Origin: Reyranella sp.
Lineage (GTDB): Bacteria; Pseudomonadota; Alphaproteobacteria; Reyranellales; Reyranellaceae
Direction of reading: 5' to 3'
NCBI GenBank assembly: GCA_004296815.1
Contig: SCVT01000150.1
Coordinates: forward strand, 1 to 20,545
Length of the DNA: 20,545 bases
Shown: one piece after another, positions 15,258 through 20,545 of the stretch
Layout: every line of letters begins with the position of its first letter
How positions within the stretch are numbered: position 1 is the stretch's first letter
Translations under genes and position numbers: made by a program
Notes under the pieces: generated by a model
What the model was told of the DNA's origin: nothing
Seen by the model: the letters and a program-made list of their open reading frames with translations, nothing else
The model's database searches: none

Positions 15258-15315
15258 ATCGCTGACGGCAGCGTGAGTTGCAGGTTCAGCAGGTTCTGAT
15301 AGAAATCATGTATAA

Positions 15316-15346
15316 GCTGGCGCTTCTTGCGCCGGCCTTTTTTGTT
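15316..15346 (+). terminator. Intrinsic terminator of the ABC-lyase-hydratase unit
   Basis: GCTGGCGC (15316-15323) and GCGCCGGC (15329-15336) form an 8-bp stem with one G-U pair around TTCTT, followed by C and six T (15338-15343), then GTTT. This is a textbook Rho-independent terminator 75 bp past the LeuD stop, closing the plus-strand unit. Confidence 0.88.
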
Positions 15347-15647
15347 TGAAGCAGTTGCCATGGGCCGGTCCTGACCGCGCCTGAACCACCACGACGGCGG
15401 ACCCAACCGACCGCACGAGTCTCCTAACCTCTCGAGGCTGGAGATGTCCCCGGAGCGCGCTGCGCTCCCTGATCGAATGAAAGACGAAACGACCGGCGAC
15501 TCTCACGCCGGCCCGAAGTGCGACCTGCGACAACTGCTACAAAGCGGTACGTCGTGGTGTAGCACTCGAAAATCAAATCGACCGCGCAGATGTTGCATCG
15601 AAGGCCCGTCGTACCCGCGTCGGGGCGGCGGTGGAGCTGTAGCGCGG

Positions 15648-15980
15648 CTACGACCGGATCTGGTGCTTCATCAGCTCGTCGCCGAGCCGGCCGGTGAGGA
15701 AGAGTCCGCACATGCGGTAGTCGCTGATCAGCGACCAGAACGGCGCCTCGAAAGTGGCCGGTTTGTTCTTCTCGACGAAGAAATGACTGAACCAGGCCGG
15801 GCCGTAACCCAGGAAGGGCACCGCCAGCAGCCACCACCAGTTCTGGGTGGCGAGCGCCCAGACCAGGAACGCCGCCGAGCCGATGGTGCCGACATAGTGG
15901 ATGGCACGCGTCGACGGCTTGGCATGTTCCCGCAGATAGAACGGCCAGAACTCGGCATAGCTTTGGAAGCGCGAGGCCAT
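15648..15980 (-). CDS. Mpo1/DUF962 family membrane protein
   Basis: A 110-residue integral membrane protein of the Mpo1 (DUF962, PF06127) family. Visible marks are [25 protein letters not shown] (about 8-32), two hydrophobic segments through [22 protein letters not shown], then [30 protein letters not shown]. The conserved histidines in REH, IHY and SHF fit the Fe(II) site of yeast Mpo1, a dioxygenase that shortens 2-hydroxy fatty acids by one carbon in alpha-oxidation. The ATG lies eight bases past the stop of a CoA-transferase gene, with TGAGG close before it, so the two are probably co-transcribed. Bacterial members are mostly uncharacterised; the reaction here is inferred by family. Confidence 0.9.
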   Translation of the reverse strand: MASRFQSYAEFWPFYLREHAKPSTRAIHYVGTIGSAAFLVWALATQNWWWLLAVPFLGYGPAWFSHFFVEKNKPATFEAPFWSLISDYRMCGLFLTGRLGDELMKHQIRS

Positions 15981-15988
15981 GCCTCAGT

Positions 15989-17203
15989 CTACCCCAAAGC
16001 GCCCGACTTTTTGAGGGCGTCGATCTCGTCGGCGGAGAAGCCCGCCTCGGCGAGCACCTCGTCGTTATGCTGGCCGACGGCGGGCGGGGGCCCCGCCTTG
16101 CGGGGGCGTGCGAAGCCCAGGCGAATGGGATTGTTCACCGTGCGCGGGATCTCGGGATTGTCGGTATCGGCGAAGATGCCGGCATGGGCCGCCTGCTCGT
16201 CGTCGACCACGTCGGCCAAGCGCCCGATCACGCCGAACGGGATGCCGGTGCCGGCGAGCGCCTGTTCCCACTCCGCGAAAGTGCGCGAGGCGAAGACGGG
16301 CTTCAGGATCGCGAGCAGGTCCATCGCATGGGCGCGGCGCTCGGGGCGTCCGGCGAACCGCTCGTCCTGCAAGAGCTCGGGCCGGTCGATGACGGCGCAG
16401 AACTTCTCCCAGAGCCGATCGTCGCGCACCATCAGGAGCTGCAGCCAGCGATCGTCCTTCGTCCGGTAGAGGTTGGTCAGCGCATTGCCCGGCCGGTCGG
16501 GGCCGCGGCGCGGCGGCAGCTTCGCGCCGAGCAGCGCGCCCGCGGCCGAGGTGCCGTTGGCCCACACGCCGTTGGCGTAGAGTGAGGTGCCGACCCAGCC
16601 GCCCTTGCCGGTCTGGTCGCGTCGCCTGAGACCGAGAAGGATCGCGGCGACCAGCGTCATCGCCGTCGCGCGGTCGCCCTGCGCCGGCAGCGAGAGGCCG
16701 GGCGGGCCGTCCTCGTAGCGCGCGGCGTCGAGGATGCCGGAGCGGCCGAAATAGGCGGTGATGTCGAAGCCCGGCCGGTCGCGGTCGGGGCCGGTTTCGC
16801 CGTAGCCGGTGAGCGAGCAATAGACGAGGCGCGGGTTCAGCGGCTCGATGTCCTCCCAGCGGAGCCGCAGCCGTTCGCGTGCCGGCGGCGGGAAGTTCAC
16901 GATCATCACGTCGGCGGTCTTGATGAGCCGCTCGAGGACGGTGCGGGCGCCGTCGGTCTTGAGATCGAGGGCGAGCGAGCGCTTGTGGCGGCCGTCGAGC
17001 TGCCACGGGAAATTATGCTCGCTCTGCGGGTAGCTGGCGTTGCGGAAGCTGTTGCGGTGCGGGTCGCCGTCGACCGGCGGCTCGATCTTGATCACGTCGG
17101 CGCCGAAATCGGCGAGCGCGACCGCCGCCGCGGGCGCGGCGATGAACGAGCTGACGTCGAGAACCTTCAGCCCGGCAAGCGGCAGAGGCTCATCGCTGCT
17201 CAT
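15989..17203 (-). CDS. Class III (CaiB/BaiF) CoA-transferase, second of tandem pair
   Basis: A 404-residue cytosolic CoA-transferase of the formyl-CoA transferase/CaiB family (PF02515), which moves CoA between carboxylic acids through an aspartyl-CoA intermediate. The N-terminal LPLAGLKVLDVSSFIAAPAA, GADVIKIEPP and DGRHKRSLALDLK blocks are typical. LTGYGETGPDRDRPGFD places the likely catalytic aspartate at D148. NLYRTKDDRWLQL and GIPFGVIGRLADVVDDEQ mark the C-terminal part. The ATG at 17201-17203 overlaps the stop of the upstream paralogue (ATGA); the frame stays open to 17809 but only as a shadow of that gene. The two proteins share most motifs almost word for word, so they arose by duplication and may act as a heteromer. 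Substrates unknown. Confidence 0.93.
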   Translation of the reverse strand: MSSDEPLPLAGLKVLDVSSFIAAPAAAVALADFGADVIKIEPPVDGDPHRNSFRNASYPQSEHNFPWQLDGRHKRSLALDLKTDGARTVLERLIKTADVMIVNFPPPARERLRLRWEDIEPLNPRLVYCSLTGYGETGPDRDRPGFDITAYFGRSGILDAARYEDGPPGLSLPAQGDRATAMTLVAAILLGLRRRDQTGKGGWVGTSLYANGVWANGTSAAGALLGAKLPPRRGPDRPGNALTNLYRTKDDRWLQLLMVRDDRLWEKFCAVIDRPELLQDERFAGRPERRAHAMDLLAILKPVFASRTFAEWEQALAGTGIPFGVIGRLADVVDDEQAAHAGIFADTDNPEIPRTVNNPIRLGFARPRKAGPPPAVGQHNDEVLAEAGFSADEIDALKKSGALG

Positions 17204-18411
17204 CTGACGGCGCCGCTCGCCTTGAGGCTTGCGATCTCCTGCGCGCTGAGCCCGGCCTCGCGCAGGATCTCCTCGCTGTGCTCGCCCAGCGCCGGCGCGG
17301 GCTTCGCGATTCGCTGCGTGGCGAAGCCGAGGCGGATCGGGTCGGCGAGCGTGCGCGGCATGTCGGGGATCGCCGTCTCGACGACGGCGCCGCAGGCCAC
17401 GGCCTGCTGGTCGTCGGGCACGTCCTGCGGGCGGCTGATGACGCCGAAGGTGACGGCCTCCGCCGCCAGCGCATCGCGCCAATGCTCGTAGGGCTTCGTT
17501 GCGAACGTCTTGCTCAGGATCGCCGCCAGCTCGGGCGCGTTGGCGCGGCGCTCGGGCTCCTTGGCGAAGCGCGGATCGTCGATCAGGGCGTCGAGGCCCA
17601 TCGCCTTGCAGAGCGGCGCCCACAATTTGTCGGCGCGCACGATGGTGAGCTGCAGCCAGCGATCGTCCTGGGTGCGGTAGATGTTGCCCAGCGCCGAGCG
17701 CGGCCGGTCGGGCGGCGGGCGATGCGGCAGGAACGCGCCGACGAGCGCGGCCTGGGCGATGACGCCGCACGACCACAGGCCGTTGCCGAGCAGCGATGTG
17801 CCGACCCACGAGCCTTCGCCGGTCTTGGTGCGATGCATCAGCGCCATCAGGATCGCCGAGACGAGCGTCATCGCCGTCGCACGGTCGCCCTGCGCGGGGC
17901 CGGGTACGCCCGGCGGCCCACCTTCGTAACGCTGCGCGTCGAGGAGGCCGGAGCGGGCGAAGTAGGCGGTGGCGTCGAAGCCCGGACGGTCGCGATCCGG
18001 GCCGCTCTCGCCGTAGCCCGTCAGCGAGGCGTAGATCAGCTTCGGGTTCACCTTCTTCACGTCGTCGTAGGCGAGCTTCAGCTTGTCGCGCACCGGCGGC
18101 GGGAAGTTGCAGATCAGGATGTCGGTGTTCACCAGCAGCCGATCGAGCGCGGCCCGCGCCTCGGCCTGCTTGAGGTCGAGCACGAGGGAGCGCTTGTTCC
18201 GCGAATCCATCTGCCAGGGGTAGTTGACCGCGCTTTTCGGGTAGTTCGACGAATCGTGCATGATCCGGCGGTTGGGGTCGCCGTCGGGGCCCTCGATCTT
18301 GATCACCTCGGCGCCCCAGTCGCCCAGCACGGTGGCCGCCGCGGGGGCGGCGATGAACGAGCTGATGTCGAGTACGCGCAAACCTGCCAGCGGCAGGGCA
18401 GAATGGGCCAT
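17200..18411 (-). CDS. Class III (CaiB/BaiF) CoA-transferase, first of tandem pair
   Basis: A 403-residue paralogue of the following gene, with the same order of motifs: LPLAGLRVLDISSFIAAPAA near the start, GAEVIKIEGPDGDPN (about 33-47), NKRSLVLDLK, LTGYGESGPDRDRPGFD with probable catalytic D146, NIYRTQDDRWLQL, and VTFGVISRPQDVPDDQQ. By eye over half of positions agree with the neighbour. The pair resembles in arrangement the two-subunit succinyl-CoA:malate/citramalate CoA-transferase SmtAB of Chloroflexus, also tandem class III genes, although no matching citramalyl-CoA lyase is seen here. The start ATG (18409-18411) has only a weak ribosome site. It diverges from the sulfatase with 50 bp between starts, so regulatory sequences must overlap. 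Confidence 0.93.
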   Translation of the reverse strand: MAHSALPLAGLRVLDISSFIAAPAAATVLGDWGAEVIKIEGPDGDPNRRIMHDSSNYPKSAVNYPWQMDSRNKRSLVLDLKQAEARAALDRLLVNTDILICNFPPPVRDKLKLAYDDVKKVNPKLIYASLTGYGESGPDRDRPGFDATAYFARSGLLDAQRYEGGPPGVPGPAQGDRATAMTLVSAILMALMHRTKTGEGSWVGTSLLGNGLWSCGVIAQAALVGAFLPHRPPPDRPRSALGNIYRTQDDRWLQLTIVRADKLWAPLCKAMGLDALIDDPRFAKEPERRANAPELAAILSKTFATKPYEHWRDALAAEAVTFGVISRPQDVPDDQQAVACGAVVETAIPDMPRTLADPIRLGFATQRIAKPAPALGEHSEEILREAGLSAQEIASLKASGAVR

Positions 18412-18461
18412 GGAAGAAATCCCCGTTTTGCTGATACTAGCGCGGGGCTGAAGAGGTGGAC

Positions 18462-19874
18462 ATGGCGGCGAAGCGGACTGCGAAACGCAAACCCAATTTC
18501 CTGATCGTCCTGATCGACGATCTCCGGTTCGACGAGCTGGGCATCTGCGGCCATCCCTACATGAAGACGCCGCACATCGATCGTATCGGCCACGAAGGCG
18601 CGATGTTCACCTCGGCGTTCCACACCACGCCGCTCTGCTCGCCCAACCGCGCCTCGATCCTGACCAGCCAGTATGCGAGCCGGCACGGCATCATCGACAA
18701 TGTGGCGCGCGACGCGCACAGCCATCGCCTGCCGAACTACCACGTGATCCTGCAGCGCCTGGGCTATGAGACCGCGCATGTCGGCAAGTGGCACATGGGC
18801 AATTCGGGCGGCCCGCGTCCGGGCTACGACAGGTGGGTGAGCTTCCCGGGCCACGGCTCGATCTTCAACCCGGTGCTGAACATCGACGGCGACGAGCGCC
18901 AGCACCAGGGCTACATCACCGACCTTCTCAACCAGCATGCCGTCGACTTCCTGAAGAAGAAGCACGACAAGCCGTTCGCGCTCTTCCTTGCGCACAAGGC
19001 CGTGCATCCCGACGCCTTCCAGGCGCCCGACGGCACGATCGACCTCAGCAAGGGCGGCTACGGCGTGCCCGAGCGCCACAAGGACCTCTACAAGGGCGAG
19101 CACTTCCCACTGCCGCCGAGCGCACTGCCGTACGACGAGGTGGTGAAGCAGAAGCCCGCGTGGAAGGAAGCGTTCGAGCTGAAGGTGAACGAGGCCTCGC
19201 GCGCGGTGCTCGACGGCATCGGCGCCGGCACGCAGGAGGAGATTCGCCTGCGCGCCGCGATGATGGCGTCGGTCGACGAAGGCATGGGCGACATTTTCAA
19301 GGTGCTCGAGGAGACCGGCGAGCTCGACAACACCTTCATCCTGTTCCTGGGCGACAATGGCTACTTCTTCGGCGAACACGGGCTGGGGCCGGAGCGCCGC
19401 TTCGCCTACGAGGAAGGCATCAAGTCGCCGTTCCTCATCCGCTATCCGACTTGGTTCAAGGCAGGGACCGTGAACGACGAGTTGGTGCTGGCGCTCGACA
19501 TTGCGCCGACGCTCGTGGACCTCGCCGGCGGCAAGGAAGCCGACTTCAAGACGATGCAGGGCCTGTCGCTGAAGCCGCTGGCTAGGGGCGCCAAGCCGAA
19601 AGGTTGGCGCACCTCGTTCATGTGCGAATACTTCAGCGAGAACGCCATGCCGTGGCTGGTGGGCATGAGCTACAAGGCGATCCGCACGCGGCGCCACAAG
19701 TACATCCACTGGACGCAGAAGTCGCTCGACGGCGTGGACTGCGACGAGCTCTACGATCTCAAGAGCGATCCCTACGAGATGCACAACTTGATCGGCAAAC
19801 GCAGCGAACGGCCGACCGTCGCGCGATTGCGCAAACAGCTCGCGGCCCTGGTCGCGCAGTCGGTGGGGCTATGA
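18462..19874 (+). CDS. Sulfatase family (S1, FGly-type) hydrolase, no signal peptide
   Basis: A 470-residue enzyme of the alkaline phosphatase superfamily. The formylglycine signature is TTPLCSPNRASILTS, with C59 to be converted by FGE and R63 conserved. Calcium ligands are D19 and D20 in IDDLRFDE, and D298 and N299 in LGDNGYFFGEHGL. GKWHMG holds the active-site lysine and histidine. The C-terminal LYDLKSDPYEMHNLIG is the usual family ending. It hydrolyses a sulfate (or possibly phosphonate) ester; the substrate is unknown, and the CSPNR context is shared by choline- and aryl/glycan-sulfatases. The N-terminus (MAAKRTAKRKPNF) is basic without a hydrophobic core, so it is probably cytosolic. 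AGAGG (18452-18456) five bases before the ATG at 18462 fixes the start; a GTG at 18456 is less likely. Divergent from the CoA-transferases. Confidence 0.93.
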   Translation: MAAKRTAKRKPNFLIVLIDDLRFDELGICGHPYMKTPHIDRIGHEGAMFTSAFHTTPLCSPNRASILTSQYASRHGIIDNVARDAHSHRLPNYHVILQRLGYETAHVGKWHMGNSGGPRPGYDRWVSFPGHGSIFNPVLNIDGDERQHQGYITDLLNQHAVDFLKKKHDKPFALFLAHKAVHPDAFQAPDGTIDLSKGGYGVPERHKDLYKGEHFPLPPSALPYDEVVKQKPAWKEAFELKVNEASRAVLDGIGAGTQEEIRLRAAMMASVDEGMGDIFKVLEETGELDNTFILFLGDNGYFFGEHGLGPERRFAYEEGIKSPFLIRYPTWFKAGTVNDELVLALDIAPTLVDLAGGKEADFKTMQGLSLKPLARGAKPKGWRTSFMCEYFSENAMPWLVGMSYKAIRTRRHKYIHWTQKSLDGVDCDELYDLKSDPYEMHNLIGKRSERPTVARLRKQLAALVAQSVGL

Positions 19875-19878
19875 GCGC

Positions 19879-19957
19879 GCTGGGGGCGCGCCACTCCAGT
19901 GGCGCGATCATCGCTTGCATCAACGAAGACGCGCGACTGGAGTCGCGCGCGCCCAGC
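19879..19957. repeat. REP/BIME-like composite inverted repeat
   Basis: Two palindromic units face each other. CGCGCCACT-CC-AGTGGCGCG (19887-19906) and CGCGCGACT-GG-AGTCGCGCG (19930-19949) each have perfect 9-bp arms, and the whole element is bounded by GCTGGG (19879-19884) and CCCAGC (19952-19957) as outer arms. The units are near-identical inverted copies of one another. This is the organisation of REP pairs (BIMEs), which are mobilised by RAYT transposases and act as transcript ends, mRNA stabilisers or gyrase/IHF sites. It starts five bases after the sulfatase stop and ends just before the ribosome site of the next gene. Confidence 0.7.
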
Positions 19958-19968
19958 AGGAGATCATG

Positions 19969-20545
19969 ATGCTGACGAAGAGAGCCTTCCTGACCGCAAC
20001 GCTCGTTGCGGCATCCGGTGTTGTCCGGGCGCAGACCTATCCTGCCAAGCCGATCCGCATGATCGTCCCCTTGGCGCCGGGCGCCACGGCCGACATCGTC
20101 GCCCGCATCTTCGCCGAGGAACTCGGCAAGGCGCTGGGCCAGACCGTCGTCGTCGACAACAAGACCGGCGCCGGCGGCACCATCGCCACCGCCGAGGCGG
20201 CGCGCGCGCCAGCCGACGGCTACACGGTGGCGCTGGTGAGCCAGGGCACGATGGTCTTCAACATCGGCCTCTACAAAGCACCGGGCTACGATTCACTGAA
20301 GGACCTGACGACGGTGGCGGTGACTGGCGGCGTCTCCAACGTGCTGATCGTGCACCCCGACAATCCCGCCAAGACCGTGGCCGACGTGTTGGCCCAGGCG
20401 CGCGCCAAGCCGGGCGAGCTCACCTATTCGTCGGGCGGCGTCGGCACCAGTCATCACATGTCGGGTGTTCTTCTGGAGATGCGCACCGGTGTGAAGCTGC
20501 AGCACGTGCCCTATCGCGCCACGCCCGCCGGCATCCAGGCGGTGG
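19969..20545 (+). CDS. Bug/TctC family substrate-binding protein, 3' part missing at window edge
   Basis: The first 192 codons of a second periplasmic TctC-type protein; the rest lies past the right edge. A short signal peptide (KRAFLTATLVAASGVVRA, cleavage probably after residue 21) precedes TYPAKPIRMIVPLAPGATADIVAR, VVDNKTGAGGTIATAE, ADGYTVALVSQGT and HVPYRATPAGIQAV, all TctC blocks. Two ATGs are adjacent (19966 and 19969); AGGAG at 19958-19962 is three bases from the first and six from the second, so I prefer 19969. The REP-like element directly precedes the ribosome site. It is only moderately similar to the TctC protein at 7048, and again no TctA/TctB gene is visible. The ligand is unknown; it may be related to the CoA-transferase/sulfatase neighbourhood. 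Confidence 0.92.
   Translation, partial: MLTKRAFLTATLVAASGVVRAQTYPAKPIRMIVPLAPGATADIVARIFAEELGKALGQTVVVDNKTGAGGTIATAEAARAPADGYTVALVSQGTMVFNIGLYKAPGYDSLKDLTTVAVTGGVSNVLIVHPDNPAKTVADVLAQARAKPGELTYSSGGVGTSHHMSGVLLEMRTGVKLQHVPYRATPAGIQAV

Larger units (their letters stand above)
15241..15647. other. 407-bp strand-switch spacer with several hairpins, no gene seen
   Basis: Between the plus-strand LeuD gene and the minus-strand Mpo1 gene no open frame resembles a protein, and I see no tRNA. It contains the dyad at 15241, a small stem at 15260-15273, the intrinsic terminator at 15316, a perfect 7-bp hairpin GGAGCGC-GCT-GCGCTCC (15452-15468), and CCGGCG/CGCCGG (15493-15511). The last, read on the minus strand, is followed by TCGTTTCGTCTTTCATT and could end the CoA-transferase/Mpo1 transcript. 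Base composition from about 15430 to 15600 looks less GC-rich than the genes. Confidence 0.5.

Noticed and set aside
15306..15837. Small minus-strand open frames in the spacer after LeuD and over Mpo1
   Set aside because: Their translations show no domain or sensible composition, and one is in another phase over the Mpo1 gene.
17204..17809. Upstream extension of the second CoA-transferase frame
   Set aside because: The translation is arginine/alanine-rich noise inside the coding region of the first CoA-transferase; the family N-terminus begins at 17203.
18421..18447. CCCCG/CGGGG inverted repeat and GATACT in the sulfatase/CoA-transferase divergent spacer
   Set aside because: Arms of 5 GC bases 17 bases apart are expected by chance, and no matching -35 element is visible.
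18303..19784. 493-codon minus-strand open frame opposite the sulfatase
   Set aside because: It is a shadow of the sulfatase; no recognisable motif, and the sulfatase motifs are complete on the plus strand.

Overview
The window reads as a GC-rich alphaproteobacterial chromosome segment, most like a metabolically versatile soil or water lineage (Reyranella/Rhodospirillales/Bradyrhizobium-like). This is inferred from gene content and protein style only: orphan Bug/TctC binding proteins, class III CoA-transferases, and an alpha-type chaperedoxin/LON/Trm112 cluster. I recognise no rRNA, tRNA, CRISPR array, transposase or phage gene.

Left part (1-6846), mostly housekeeping. The 5' end of an MFS transporter runs off the left edge on the minus strand. 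It diverges from an aspartoacylase/succinylglutamate desuccinylase-family zinc hydrolase, which overlaps convergently by 32 bp with murJ (lipid II flippase). Upstream of murJ, also on the minus strand, is a compact unit transcribed in the order chaperedoxin (CnoX/YbbN-like), LON substrate-binding-domain protein, Trm112-family protein, DUF971 protein, PhzS-like flavin monooxygenase.

Middle part (7048-15346), catabolic. A lone Bug/TctC binding protein is followed by a tight eight-gene plus-strand unit. It encodes an SsuA/NMT1-type ABC importer (binding protein, ATPase, two permeases), a HutC-type GntR regulator, an isocitrate lyase/PEP mutase superfamily lyase with a KKCGH motif, and LeuC- and LeuD-like hydratase subunits. 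The genes overlap by 1-4 bp or are 3-14 bp apart, and a strong intrinsic terminator follows. A hydratase plus a C-C lyase beside an importer and a regulator suggests uptake and breakdown of a branched C4-C6 dicarboxylic acid: hydration to a 2-alkylmalate, then cleavage to a 2-oxo acid and a short acid. This parallels dimethylmaleate hydratase plus dimethylmalate lyase of nicotinate fermentation. The substrate is inferred. This unit is the best candidate for an undescribed system here.

Right part (15648-20545). A minus-strand unit holds two tandem paralogous class III CoA-transferases (4 bp overlap) followed by an Mpo1/DUF962 membrane protein. It diverges from a sulfatase without a signal peptide. 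A 79-bp REP/BIME-like inverted repeat separates the sulfatase from a second lone TctC protein, cut by the right edge.

Non-coding signals: an intrinsic terminator after leuD, a 17-bp dyad touching the leuD stop, a possible GntR operator before the ABC unit, a LysR-like dyad before the first TctC gene, and the REP-like repeat.
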